Source of the DNA: Massilia arenae
GTDB lineage: Bacteria; Pseudomonadota; Gammaproteobacteria; Burkholderiales; Burkholderiaceae_D
Assembly (NCBI RefSeq): GCF_008014745.1
Contig: NZ_VPFD01000016.1
Coordinates: forward strand, 124,001-188,000
DNA: 64,000 bases
Direction: 5' to 3'
The translations under genes and the position numbers were made by a program. Shown one piece after another: positions 38,504-47,400 of the stretch. Below the pieces are notes generated by a model, which was not told where the DNA came from, did no database searches, and was given only the letters and a program-made list of their open reading frames with translations. The stretch's first letter is position 1. Every line of letters starts with the position of its first letter.

Positions 38504-39235
38504 ATGCTGCGCCAGTTCGAAAGCCTTCTCCTTGCACCAGACCGCGACCGGCTTGCCGCCAGCCTGCGTCGGGCGGTCCATGCGATCGGTTTCGAATCCT
38601 TCTACTATGGCGCACAGGCCCGCAGCGGCTTGGCGCTCGACGTCGCCGACCTGAGTTCGCCACGGATCCTGACCGACTATTCGCCGCAATGGGGACAGCG
38701 CTACGGAGAAGCGGGCTACGCCAGCATCGATCCAATGGTCCAGGAATGCAGCCGGTCGATGATTCCCATTATCTGGCACCGGCATCCTTCGGTGCCGGAC
38801 AAGGGCAAGGACCGGCTGTTCGACGAAGCCCGCCAGCATGGCCTGGCGACCGGCATGACCTGCTCCATCATCGGCGGCCCCGGCGAGCTGGCGCTGCTCA
38901 GCCTGACCATGGAGAACGACCGCCAGGCCGATCGCCGCACCGTCGAACGGCAAGTCAGCCAGGGCCATATGCTGATGAGCTACCTGCACGAAGGCCTGCG
39001 CCGCCTGGACCGGCAGGCCGCACAGGCAGTCCCACCGATCCGCCTGACCGCGCGCGAAAAGGAAATCCTCACCTGGATCAGCGCCGGCAAGACCTCCTGG
39101 GAGATCGCCTGCATCCTGGCGGTGGCCGAGAGGACGGTCATCTTCCACGTCGATAACGCGATGCGCAAGCTCGATACCCGCACCCGTACCCAGGCCGTCG
39201 CCAAGGCCCTGGCGCTGGGCCTGATCGCGCCCTGA
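38504..39235 (+). CDS. LuxR-family regulator with autoinducer-binding domain (LuxR solo)
   Basis: This is a 243-residue quorum-sensing-type regulator; the ATG at 38504 is preferred over a TTG at 38483. The N-terminal autoinducer-binding domain has the conserved pattern Y-P-W-Y-Y-DP-V-P-W in DYSPQWGQRYGEAGYASIDP and IPIIWH. The C-terminal LuxR HTH is LTAREKEILTWISAGKTSWEIA followed by TVIFHVDNAMRKL. No luxI-type synthase gene lies in the window, so it is a solo that may sense its own or foreign acyl-homoserine lactones, or another ligand. A CTG-N10-CAG palindrome follows its stop. Confidence 0.92.
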   Translation: MLRQFESLLLAPDRDRLAASLRRAVHAIGFESFYYGAQARSGLALDVADLSSPRILTDYSPQWGQRYGEAGYASIDPMVQECSRSMIPIIWHRHPSVPDKGKDRLFDEARQHGLATGMTCSIIGGPGELALLSLTMENDRQADRRTVERQVSQGHMLMSYLHEGLRRLDRQAAQAVPPIRLTAREKEILTWISAGKTSWEIACILAVAERTVIFHVDNAMRKLDTRTRTQAVAKALALGLIAP

Positions 39236-39243
39236 GCGCCACC

Positions 39244-39259
39244 CTGTAACTCCTTACAG
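39244..39259 (+). promoter_or_regulatory. lux-box-like palindrome upstream of the 39381 gene
   Basis: CTGTAA-CTCC-TTACAG is a perfect 6-bp dyad that fits the CTG-N10-CAG rule of lux-type boxes. It is 9 bp after the luxR stop. A TACAAT -10-like hexamer at 39284-39289 would place the start of transcription near 39296 and the palindrome centre near -44. That is the position LuxR-type activators use. Confidence 0.6.
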
Positions 39260-39380
39260 CTCGTTTGCGCGCAGCACCGTTCCTACAATGCGTGAACGCC
39301 CTGCCAGGCCGGGGCGCTGCGGCAGGCAGGCGCCTGTCATCACCCTCAATGCACCCGGCGGACCCGGTCCGCACCCCACC

Positions 39381-40682
39381 ATGCTCATCGATATCGACGA
39401 CCTCAAGAAACAACTCAACAGCACCGTAGCCAGCGAAGTCCTGGAAGCGGAGAAGGAGGCCATCGCGCTGCTGGAACAGGGCAATCTCGAAGCGGCCGAC
39501 CTGCTCATCAGCGCCTATGCGGAAGGCGCGCCGCTGATCCGTCCGGACCGGATCAAGGAGTTCAAATACACGAAGATGGCGGCCGATCTCGGCTCGGATT
39601 TCTGTCGTTACTGGCTGGCCAAGCTGCAGCATGGGTCGAAGGATTATGCTGGCGCGATCGAGAACGCCACCAGGGCCCATGCCATGGGCATACCCTACGC
39701 GGCGACCTTGTTGGGCAAGATGATGCTGGCCGGCGAGGGCCAGCCGGCCAAGCCGCTCGACGCCCTGCAAATCCTGTCGGACAGCGTCGACAAGGACGAG
39801 AATACCGATGCCGCGCTCCTGATCGCACAAGTCTATATGGAAGAAAAGGTCGTTCTGCGCAATGCGCAAGGAGCTTATGACATTCTCCAGCGACTGGCTC
39901 ACGTGTTCGAGCGCTCGGCGCCGGCCCTGCGCGCCGACTACCTGGCCTTCAAGGCGGAATCGATCCGGCTGGGCGCGGCCCCGGGACCTGGGGAGAGCTA
40001 CGAACAGCTGATTTTCCAGGCGGCCGATCTCGGCAACGAATCGGCGGTCATCGCGCGCGGGAAACTGCAGACGGATAGGCTGGACCGCAAACTGAAAGCG
40101 GAGTGGGACGCCATCAGCCAATTCCATGCGATGGCCAAGAAATGGAAGATGTCCCTGAAAGTCGGCGTACTGACCGGAGCAGTTACGCAGAACAGATCAT
40201 CTTTGTACAACAACAGCGATGGCCGCGTCGGCGTGACAAATTCTCGCGTGCGCGTGCTTACCCTGGTCACGGCCTCCGGTCAGGAATTTACCGTCACCGC
40301 GCATCGCAAGGGAACAGTGACGACCGGTCGGCGGTATGCCGTCGTTTACGTCGGTCCGCACGATAGCGATGAAGGGGTTCACGCCATGGTCTACAATTTG
40401 GAGAGCGGTGACGTCATCAAGACCTTGGGACATCCCCTGGAAACATACAAGGGTGGGACTTTCCAAGTATTGTTCTCGGCGGCAGGCGTCGTCATGTGGC
40501 TGGTCTTGTCCCTCTGGTTTGTCATCATGGTCATGGACCACTTTACCTTCGGCAGCTTCCTGCTCTGGCTGGTGTCGGCGACCGTCGCGTTGAAGTTGCT
40601 GATGTGGCCACTGACAGGTTATAAAAAGGGACTGGCCGATGCACGCGCCTTCTTCGAGACGCACCGCGACAAAATGATGTGA
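39381..40682 (+). CDS. Uncharacterised protein: Sel1-like helical repeats plus C-terminal membrane helices
   Basis: The 433-residue product (start MLIDIDDLKKQL at 39381) has an alpha-helical N-terminal half (about 1-250) with TPR/Sel1-like spacing (TKMAADLGSDFCRYWLAKL, ATRAHAMGIPYAATLLGKM). A beta-rich segment follows (about 270-355; VRVLTLVTASGQEFTVTA). Two transmembrane helices lie near the C-terminus (about 372-395 and 397-418), before a short basic tail. No signal peptide is seen, so most of the protein should be cytoplasmic. I recognise no named family beyond these features. It lies downstream of a solo luxR gene and a lux-box-like palindrome, making quorum-type control likely (inference). 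Confidence 0.75.
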   Translation: MLIDIDDLKKQLNSTVASEVLEAEKEAIALLEQGNLEAADLLISAYAEGAPLIRPDRIKEFKYTKMAADLGSDFCRYWLAKLQHGSKDYAGAIENATRAHAMGIPYAATLLGKMMLAGEGQPAKPLDALQILSDSVDKDENTDAALLIAQVYMEEKVVLRNAQGAYDILQRLAHVFERSAPALRADYLAFKAESIRLGAAPGPGESYEQLIFQAADLGNESAVIARGKLQTDRLDRKLKAEWDAISQFHAMAKKWKMSLKVGVLTGAVTQNRSSLYNNSDGRVGVTNSRVRVLTLVTASGQEFTVTAHRKGTVTTGRRYAVVYVGPHDSDEGVHAMVYNLESGDVIKTLGHPLETYKGGTFQVLFSAAGVVMWLVLSLWFVIMVMDHFTFGSFLLWLVSATVALKLLMWPLTGYKKGLADARAFFETHRDKMM

Positions 40683-40689
40683 GGCGCGC

Positions 40690-41328
40690 TCAGCGCATCA
40701 GCGCCGTAAGTTCGGCCGCAATCTGCTGGCCCAGCGAATAGATGTGGAAGCCGTCGACGAAGCCGTGGTGGGCCTGTACCGAGAATGGCAGCACGAGCTT
40801 GCCGTCCGGACCGTCACGGAAGCGCCCCCAGGCCAGCGAAGGAATGTCCGAGCGGCCGACGCGCGTGGTCGGATGCTGGATCGAGGTGAACTCGAGCCAG
40901 GGAATGCAGGTAACGAACACCTGGTCCTTGGCGTCGCGCGGCGACAGGGTCGCATAACGCTGGTTCAGCCCCGTCATGCCCATCGCCGCGACACCGGCCG
41001 CGCGGCCGCGCGCGACGAATTCGCGCAGGTCGTCGGACCAGTCGAAGGTCGCGAAATTGAGGTCGTCGTTGAGGTTCTTGACGGTGAACGACGGAATCAG
41101 GCGCTCGATGCGGATCACTTCCTCGTCGTGGATGCGATAGCGGAAGTTCTCGATCTTCAGGACCGAGCGCAGCACCGCGCACAGAAGCACGTGGAAGGGC
41201 GCCAGGTCCTGCTCCTTGCACCAGGGCCGGAAATCCGGCAGCTCGAGCGGGAAGCACAGGTTGACCGACGGGCTGTCCATGCCGTCGAACAGCGCGAAAC
41301 GGTCGCGCCGCTGTTCGAACTTGTCCAT
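40690..41328 (-). CDS. CatA-like (chloramphenicol acetyltransferase family) O-acyltransferase
   Basis: This is a 212-residue trimeric CAT-fold enzyme. The catalytic motif HHGFVDG (HHxxxDG, near residue 189) is intact, and the central FVTCIPWLEFTSIQHP segment matches the CAT core. Many genomic CatA-like proteins do not confer chloramphenicol resistance, so the acceptor is unknown. The gene starts one base after the stop of an APC permease and is surely co-transcribed with it, suggesting that it acts on an imported amine or amino acid (inference). Confidence 0.85.
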   Translation of the reverse strand: MDKFEQRRDRFALFDGMDSPSVNLCFPLELPDFRPWCKEQDLAPFHVLLCAVLRSVLKIENFRYRIHDEEVIRIERLIPSFTVKNLNDDLNFATFDWSDDLREFVARGRAAGVAAMGMTGLNQRYATLSPRDAKDQVFVTCIPWLEFTSIQHPTTRVGRSDIPSLAWGRFRDGPDGKLVLPFSVQAHHGFVDGFHIYSLGQQIAAELTALMR

Positions 41329-41329
41329 C

Positions 41330-42811
41330 TTACTTCGCCTTGTTCAGGCGGCTGTTGCGCATGCCGTAGCCGAAGTAGGCCACGACCGCCACCGCCATCC
41401 AGATGAAGAACACGCGGAAGGTGGCCGGCGACAGGTCTTTCATGATGTACAGGCAGGCCAGCACCGACAGGCCCGGGATCACGTAGGGGCCGAACGGCAC
41501 GCGGAAGCCCGGTGGCGCATCCGCGCCCTGGCGCTTGCGGATCACCGGCACCGCGATCGAGACCACCATGAAGGCGGTCAGCGTGCCCATGCTCACCATA
41601 TCCCACAGGAAGGTGGAGTCGACGCTGCCGGCCACCATGCCCACTACCACGCACACGATCATGGTGTTCTTCACCGGCGCCTTGGTGCGTGCGCTGACCT
41701 TCTGGAATACCTGCGGGATCAGGCCGTCGCGGCTGATCGCATACAGGATGCGGGTCTGACCGTAGATCGTCACCAGGGTCACCGAGAACACCGAGACCAC
41801 CGCGCCGGCCGACAGCACCAGCGCCGGCCAGGCCTGGCCGGTCACGTTCTGCAGGATCACCGACAGGCCGGCCTGCTGGCCTTCGAACAGGTGGGCCGGC
41901 TGGGCGCCCATGGCCGCTACCGCGACCAGCATGTAGAACACGGTCACGATGATCAGGGCGGCCAGGATCCCGATCGGCACGTTGCGGCGCGGGTCCTTGA
42001 CCTCTTCGCCGGCGGTGGCGATGGTGTCCAGGCCGATGAAGGAGAAGAACACGGTGCCGGCGGCGGCGGTCACGCCGGCCATGCCGGCATAGCCCGATGC
42101 CTCGTTGGTATTGAAGAATGGCTGGAAGTTGTTGGCGTCGAAACCGGTGAAGGCGATCGCCGCGAAGAACACCAGGATCGCCAGCTTGATGATCACCATG
42201 ATGGCATTGGTGGTGGCCGACTCCTTGGCGCCGCGCACCAGCAGGAAGCCGCACAGGATCACCAGGATGATCGGCGGCAGGTTGATATTCCCCGGATGGA
42301 AGGTCACGGCATGGTGGTCCGAGACGAACATCGGAGAGCGAAGCTGCTCCGGTATCTGCCAGTTGAAGGCGTTGAGCAGGAAGTTGTTCAGGTAGTCGGA
42401 CCAGCCGATCGAAGTCGCGCTGGCCGCCAGCCCGTATTCGAGCAGCAGGCAGGCGGCGACGATGAAGGCCGCGAATTCGCCCACGGTGGCGTAGGCGAAG
42501 GAATACGAGGAACCCGAGGCCGGCACGCGGCCGGCCAGTTCGGCGTAGCACAATGCCGTCAGGCCGGCGGTCAGCGCGGCCAGCAGGAAGGACAGGATGA
42601 CCGCCGGACCGGCTTTCGGCACCGCTTCGACCATCGTGAAGAAGATGCCGGTGCCGATGGTGGCGCCGACGCCGATCATGATCAGCGGGAACAGGCCGAG
42701 CGAGCGATGCAGGCCGGGCAAGGCGCCGGCGACGCCGACGCTGGCGGTATCCTCATGGTGGGGTGCTGCCGATTTGGTACGTAACAGCTTCTGGCCCAGG
42801 GTCTGGTTCAC
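41330..42811 (-). CDS. APC-family amino acid permease
   Basis: This inner-membrane transporter of about 493 residues has 12 or more hydrophobic helices. Its N-terminal unwound-helix motif IGVGATIGTGIFF (substrate site) and the EEVKDPRRNVPIG loop are typical of the cationic/general amino acid (CAT-like) branch. The start is probably the GTG at 42811 (VNQTLGQKLLR), which has a GAAGGA ribosome binding site 7 bp upstream; an ATG at 42847 is the alternative. It is followed immediately by the CatA-like acyltransferase gene. Confidence 0.9.
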   Translation of the reverse strand: MNQTLGQKLLRTKSAAPHHEDTASVGVAGALPGLHRSLGLFPLIMIGVGATIGTGIFFTMVEAVPKAGPAVILSFLLAALTAGLTALCYAELAGRVPASGSSYSFAYATVGEFAAFIVAACLLLEYGLAASATSIGWSDYLNNFLLNAFNWQIPEQLRSPMFVSDHHAVTFHPGNINLPPIILVILCGFLLVRGAKESATTNAIMVIIKLAILVFFAAIAFTGFDANNFQPFFNTNEASGYAGMAGVTAAAGTVFFSFIGLDTIATAGEEVKDPRRNVPIGILAALIIVTVFYMLVAVAAMGAQPAHLFEGQQAGLSVILQNVTGQAWPALVLSAGAVVSVFSVTLVTIYGQTRILYAISRDGLIPQVFQKVSARTKAPVKNTMIVCVVVGMVAGSVDSTFLWDMVSMGTLTAFMVVSIAVPVIRKRQGADAPPGFRVPFGPYVIPGLSVLACLYIMKDLSPATFRVFFIWMAVAVVAYFGYGMRNSRLNKAK

Positions 42812-42926
42812 GGCAAGTCCTTCGGTGCACGGTTGCGATCGCGGCACGCCAGCCGCAGCTCGACAGTCTCAAAATGAAGGAGCGATTATAGGGGACTACG
42901 CCCCCCTCGCAATAAATAGTTTAAAT

Positions 42927-42949
42927 AAGGTGCATTCTCAGAGCATCTT
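42927..42949 (+). promoter_or_regulatory. NsrR-like site upstream of hmp
   Basis: AAGGTGCATTC-T-CAGAGCATCTT matches the 11-1-11 NsrR palindrome (AAGATGYATTT-N-AAATRCATCTT) at 9 of 11 and 8 of 11 positions. It lies 108 bp before the hmp start, next to a TAGAAT -10-like hexamer (42953-42958). NsrR repression relieved by nitric oxide is the expected control. Confidence 0.75.
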
Positions 42950-43057
42950 TGATAGAATTTCTTCCGTTGACTTACCGTCGCCCGCAAACGAAGACCATCA
43001 GGCGGGTATTTTTTTAGCTTTAAACATGCTTTTAAACTGCATCTATAAGGACTTCCC

Positions 43058-44248
43058 ATGATTTCTGCCGCTTCCCGCCCCTATATCGACGCTTCGGTTC
43101 CCGTCCTGCGCCAGCACGGTCCGGCCATCACGACCACCTTCTACGCCAATATGTTCAGGGCCCACCCGGAGCTGCGGAACCTGTTCAATATGGGTAACCA
43201 GGCCAGCGGCGTGCAGCAGCAGTCGCTCGCCTCGGCGCTGTTCGCCTACGCCGCCAACATCGACAACGCCGCCGCCCTCGGCCCGGTGGTCAGCCGCATC
43301 GTGCACAAGCACGTCTCGGTCGGCCTGACCGCCGCCCACTATCCGATCGTCGGCTTCCACCTGCTGGGCGCGATCAAGTCGACCCTGGGCGATGCCGCCG
43401 TCGACCCGCTGATGAAGGCATGGGAAGAAGCCTATGGCTCGCTGGCCAAGGTCTTCATCGATGCCGAAACGAAGATGTATGCGGATGCCGGCATCGAAGC
43501 GGGCTATCTGCGTCCGATGCGCGTGCTTGACGTCGTGCAGGAAAGCGAGAACGTGCTGTCGATCCGCTTCGTGCCGCAGGATGGCGAGCCGCTGCCGCCG
43601 TTCAAGGCCGGCCAGTACGTGAGCGTGGAAGCGATCTTCGACGACGGGTTCCGTCAGCTGCGCCAGTACAGCCTGTCGGATGCGCACGGCGTCGATTCGA
43701 TGCGCATCTCGGTCAAGCGCGAGGAGGGCAACGACAACATCCCGGCCGGCGCCGTGTCGAACTGGCTGCACCGTAACGTGGAAGCGGGCGACATCCTGCA
43801 GGTCAGCTACCCGTTCGGCGACTTCCTGCCGGATACCGAGTCCGACGAGCCGGTGGTGCTGCTGTCGGCCGGCGTGGGCATCACGCCGATGATCGGCGCA
43901 CTGAACCGCATCGCCCTGGTCAATCCGCAGCGCCGCGTGATCTTCGCGCACGCCGCGCGCTGCCCCGAGCATCACCCGCACCAGCGCGACATCGCCGCCG
44001 CCAAGGCGCGCATGCCGAACCTGGAAGTGGTGATCTTCCTTGAACAGGGCAACGCTCCCGGCACCCTGCCCGGCTTCATGGACCTGGCGCGCCTGCCGAA
44101 GTGGCCGCGCAGCGAGACCAACGTCTATATGTGCGGCCCGCTGCCGTTCATGCAGGCGCAATGGAATGCGCTGCTGGAAGACGGCGCCCCGGCGAGCCGC
44201 CTGCACCGCGAGGTGTTCGGCCCGGACCTGCTGGACAACCTGCTCTAA
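43058..44248 (+). CDS. hmp: Flavohaemoprotein / nitric oxide dioxygenase
   Basis: This enzyme oxidises nitric oxide to nitrate using O2 and NAD(P)H. The 396-residue protein has an N-terminal globin (1-140; FYANMFRAHPELRNLFN, proximal His in RIVHKHVSVG near residue 85). A ferredoxin-reductase-type FAD domain follows (about 150-260; RQYSLSDAHG) and an NAD domain (about 265-396; LLSAGVGITPMIG, YMCGPLPFMQ). All three domains are complete. Convergent with the GIN-domain gene, the two stops overlap by 4 bp. An NsrR-like site lies upstream. Confidence 0.96.
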   Translation: MISAASRPYIDASVPVLRQHGPAITTTFYANMFRAHPELRNLFNMGNQASGVQQQSLASALFAYAANIDNAAALGPVVSRIVHKHVSVGLTAAHYPIVGFHLLGAIKSTLGDAAVDPLMKAWEEAYGSLAKVFIDAETKMYADAGIEAGYLRPMRVLDVVQESENVLSIRFVPQDGEPLPPFKAGQYVSVEAIFDDGFRQLRQYSLSDAHGVDSMRISVKREEGNDNIPAGAVSNWLHRNVEAGDILQVSYPFGDFLPDTESDEPVVLLSAGVGITPMIGALNRIALVNPQRRVIFAHAARCPEHHPHQRDIAAAKARMPNLEVVIFLEQGNAPGTLPGFMDLARLPKWPRSETNVYMCGPLPFMQAQWNALLEDGAPASRLHREVFGPDLLDNLL

Positions 44249-45105
44249 TCGAGCAGGTGCACCCGGTCGCCAGTGATGCTGCGCTGGGCCGGGTGGCCGT
44301 ACACGCGGATGCCGCCCGAGCCCGAGGTGCGGGCGAACAGCGATTGCTTGACGGTGGCGCGGATGCCGGCGGCGCCGCTGGCGCCGAGGTCGGCGTCTTG
44401 GGTTTTCAGGTCGGCCAGGTCGACGTTGGCCGAGCCGCTCACGCGGGCGCTCAGCGAGCGTACCGCGCCGCTGGCGTCAAGCGAGCTCGATCCGCTCAGC
44501 TCCAGGCGCGCATGATCCCCTTTCACCTGCCCCAGGCGCATGCGGCTCGATCCCGACAGGGTCGCGTCGATGCCGTCAGCCTGCAGGCGGCTAGCGTCCA
44601 GCAGGCCCGAGCCGCTGGAACGCGCATTCAGGTTGCCCACCTTGCCCGCGAGGCGCACCTCGGACGAACCGCTCCGGCGCACGTCGAGCGGCGCGCCATT
44701 CAAGTCGCTCACCTCGACGCGGGTGGCGCCGGAAGCGCGCACTTCACTCAGGCGCGGCGTGGTGTAGACGATACGCAGCGGCGTCTTGCTGCGCAGGCTC
44801 TTCTCGGAATAGATGCGCAGGGTGTCACCCTGGGTCTCGGTGCGGATCAGCGACAGCAGGTTGCTGTCCGCCTCCACCGCCAGCGACGGCGCCGGACCGA
44901 CGCGCACCTCGACCGGCAGCGAACCGCTCACGTCCAGCGCCGCCAGCGCCTTGACCTCGCGCTGGTCGCGCGCGGCCACGCCATCGCCCTCCTTCGCATC
45001 GCTGCTCCACGCGGTGTGCACGCGGGTGTCTCCGTCGCCTGGGGCGACGATGATGGCGCAGCCGGAAAGAACGGCAAGGGAAGCGAGGGCGATGAGGGTA
45101 CGCAT
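44245..45105 (-). CDS. Head GIN domain lipoprotein (DUF2807)
   Basis: The start at 45105 (MRTLIALASLAVLSGC) gives a lipoprotein signal with lipobox LSGC at residues 13-16. The 286-residue protein is a beta-helix-like repeat of short strands with recurrent SGSS/SGSG turns (RRSGSSEVRL, RSSGSGLLDA, LSGSSRMRL, ELSGSSSLDA), the hallmark of the DUF2807 head-GIN fold. It is anchored in the envelope; the function is unknown. A longer upstream frame to 45189 lacks the signal and is rejected. Confidence 0.88.
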   Translation of the reverse strand: MRTLIALASLAVLSGCAIIVAPGDGDTRVHTAWSSDAKEGDGVAARDQREVKALAALDVSGSLPVEVRVGPAPSLAVEADSNLLSLIRTETQGDTLRIYSEKSLRSKTPLRIVYTTPRLSEVRASGATRVEVSDLNGAPLDVRRSGSSEVRLAGKVGNLNARSSGSGLLDASRLQADGIDATLSGSSRMRLGQVKGDHARLELSGSSSLDASGAVRSLSARVSGSANVDLADLKTQDADLGASGAAGIRATVKQSLFARTSGSGGIRVYGHPAQRSITGDRVHLLD

Positions 45106-45228
45106 GGCAGTCCAATCAGGTTGTTGTTCGAGTGATGCCACTCTAGCAAGCGCCCTCCCCGGTCGCCATCTGCATGCGACAAACTGCAAAAAAGGCGTGT
45201 TGGACGGCGCATGGACGGCGCGAATGGA

Positions 45229-46320
45229 TTAGCCAAATAGCGTCTTGTGCTCGCGCGGCTGCGAACGCAGGTACTGCGGCGGCGCGAATACCTGGTCCCC
45301 CAGTTCGGCGGCCGCATGCCATGGCCAGCGCGGGTCGAACAGCATGGCGCGCGCCAGGCCGATCAGGTCGGCCTGGTCTTTCTGCAGGATGGTTTCCGCG
45401 TGCTGCGCTTCGGTGATCAGGCCGACGCCGATGGTCGGCAAGCCGGTTTCTTCCTTGATGCGTTCGGCGAAGCCGATCTGGTAGCCCGCGCCCAGCGCGA
45501 TCTGCTGATGGGGCGAAACGCCGCCGCTCGAGACGTGGATGAAGTCGCAGCCGAGGCGTTTCAGCTCCTGTGCCAGGCGCACGCTCGCCTCCAGATCCCA
45601 GCCGCCTTCGACCCAGTCGGTTGCCGAGATGCGCATCCCGGCCGTCATCGACGGCACGGCCGCCCGTACCGCGGCGAAGACCTCCAGCGGGTAGCGCATG
45701 CGATTTTCGAGCGAACCGCCGTATTCATCGTCGCGGCGATTCGCCAGCGGCGACAGGAACTGGTGCAGCAGGTAGCCGTGGGCGCCGTGCAACTCGATCG
45801 CGTCCAGGCCCAGCGCATGGGCGCGTTGGGCAGCGGCGACGAAGGCGTCCTTCACGCGCGCCAGGCCCGCGGCGTCCAGCGCCAGCGGCGCCGGGTCACC
45901 TTCGGCATGCGGCACGGCGGACGGGGCCTCGGTCTGCCAGCCGCGCGGCTCATCGGGCTGGATCGCGGCTCCGCCCTCCCACGGTACCTTGGTCGAGGCC
46001 TTGCGGCCGGCGTGGGCCAGCTGGACGCCCAGCTTGATCGGGGAATGACGGCGGATCGCGGCGACGATCGGCGCCAGGGCATTCGCGTGCTCGTCCGACC
46101 ACAGGCCCAGGTCATCCGGCGAGATGCGGCCTTCGGGCACGACGGCGGTGGCTTCCAGGATCAGGAGGGCGGCACCGGACAACGCCAGGTTCCCGAGGTG
46201 GATCATGTGCCAGTCGGTGGCCAGGCCATCGACGGCGGAGTACTGGCACATCGGGGCGATCACGATGCGGTTGGACAGCTCCAGCGAACCGAAGGAATAA
46301 GGGGAAAACAGCTTGCTCAT
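45229..46320 (-). CDS. NADH:flavin oxidoreductase, old-yellow-enzyme family (YqjM/XenA-like)
   Basis: This 363-residue FMN ene-reductase is a TIM barrel with MCQYSAVDGLATDWHMIHLGN (short family type, Cys near residue 25 as in YqjM-class enzymes). HGAHGYLLHQFLSPLANRR is the phosphate/flavin and substrate site, and IGLARAML lies at the C-terminus. It reduces activated C=C bonds and some nitro compounds; the in vivo substrate is unknown. It lies downstream of the arginine operon on the same strand, but a terminator separates them. Confidence 0.92.
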   Translation of the reverse strand: MSKLFSPYSFGSLELSNRIVIAPMCQYSAVDGLATDWHMIHLGNLALSGAALLILEATAVVPEGRISPDDLGLWSDEHANALAPIVAAIRRHSPIKLGVQLAHAGRKASTKVPWEGGAAIQPDEPRGWQTEAPSAVPHAEGDPAPLALDAAGLARVKDAFVAAAQRAHALGLDAIELHGAHGYLLHQFLSPLANRRDDEYGGSLENRMRYPLEVFAAVRAAVPSMTAGMRISATDWVEGGWDLEASVRLAQELKRLGCDFIHVSSGGVSPHQQIALGAGYQIGFAERIKEETGLPTIGVGLITEAQHAETILQKDQADLIGLARAMLFDPRWPWHAAAELGDQVFAPPQYLRSQPREHKTLFG

Positions 46321-46382
46321 GGTGACTCCTGCGTGTCGAGAAGGACAAGTCTAGTCCTGTCCACCGATTCGTGCAGGGCGCG

Positions 46383-46406
46383 AAAAAAAACGGGCCGCAG
46401 CCCGTT
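46383..46406 (-). terminator. Rho-independent terminator at the end of the arginine operon
   Basis: On the minus strand AACGGGC-TGCG-GCCCGTT is followed by a run of T (TTTTTT). It begins 4 bp after the astE stop and closes the operon. Confidence 0.9.
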
Positions 46407-46410
46407 ATGG

Positions 46411-47397
46411 TCAATCGATGCGCACCACCATGATCCCGGCGCGCAAGCCCACCCGCACGTCGGGGTTGGGGAACACGACCAGTTCCTCGTCGTGCTCGAC
46501 CGTGTAGACCGTGTCGCCGTCGGAAGCGATCACCTCTCCCCGCTTCATCGGCGTGAAGTTCCAGGTCTCGCGGCCCACGCGCATGCTGAACGCATCGGAC
46601 AGCTTCATGATCGAGCGCGCCGTCGCGAACACGTGCGGCGCCACCTTCGCTTCCCCGGCCGGCTGGCCGCGCAGCAAGCGCTCCAGCGCCTTCGACGCAT
46701 CGGCGAACTGCGACAGGTCGTTCTGTCCCAGCGTGCCGACCCGCCCCAACTCGACCGTGGTGCCGGCCGCGCCGAGATGCTCGGACGTGAAATAGCTGTA
46801 GGTGCCGGCGGAGGCCGGATTCATGATGATGGCCTGGATCCCGGCCTCGCCCATCCACGCGATCAGGCTTTCGCGGGCCCGGTCCTCGATCAGCTCCGGC
46901 ACGATCGCGAACATCGGATAGTGCGAAGGCCGGATCGCCGTGTGCAGGTCGAGGTGCCAGCGCTGCGGCCCGCTGCCTTCGAAAAAGGCACGGGTGACGT
47001 CGATCAGCACGTCGGCGCGGCCAGCCTCGAAAGTGCCGGCCAGCGAACCACGCTCCAGACGGAACATCCGGTTCAGGTCCGCATCGATGAAGCGCTTGGC
47101 CGAACGGATCGCATCGATATTCCCGACGCACAGCATCAGGTCCACCGCCAGCGCTTCCGGCGTGCGCGACAGCGCCTCGACCAAGTACGCGAGCATCTCG
47201 ATCGGTCCGGTTTCGTCGCCATGCACGCCGACCGACACCAGCACGCTGGGTCGGCCGGCATCCGGCGTCGCCGCCTTGACGGTCAGCACGCCGGAGGCCG
47301 GCTGAGCGACCGCAAAGCCGGCGCTTTCGAAGCGCTGCGCGACCGAGGCGAAATCCGCCTCGGCCAGCGCGCGCACTGCTTCAGGCAATGCGCTCAC
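46411..47397 (-). CDS. astE: Succinylglutamate desuccinylase
   Basis: This is the last step of the arginine succinyltransferase pathway: N-succinylglutamate to succinate and glutamate. The 328-residue M14-like zinc hydrolase has the zinc site SVGVHGDETGPIE (about residues 45-57) and the third ligand in LDLHTAIRPSHYP. It starts 3 bp after gdhB, whose enzyme removes the glutamate it forms. It is the final gene of the operon, followed by a terminator. Confidence 0.95.
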   Translation of the reverse strand: MSALPEAVRALAEADFASVAQRFESAGFAVAQPASGVLTVKAATPDAGRPSVLVSVGVHGDETGPIEMLAYLVEALSRTPEALAVDLMLCVGNIDAIRSAKRFIDADLNRMFRLERGSLAGTFEAGRADVLIDVTRAFFEGSGPQRWHLDLHTAIRPSHYPMFAIVPELIEDRARESLIAWMGEAGIQAIIMNPASAGTYSYFTSEHLGAAGTTVELGRVGTLGQNDLSQFADASKALERLLRGQPAGEAKVAPHVFATARSIMKLSDAFSMRVGRETWNFTPMKRGEVIASDGDTVYTVEHDEELVVFPNPDVRVGLRAGIMVVRID

Positions 47398-47400
47398 GAC

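Noticed and set aside
40690-41328. Chloramphenicol resistance gene
   Set aside because: CAT-fold and motif are present, but the gene is chromosomal, coupled to a permease, and carries no sign of mobility; resistance cannot be claimed.
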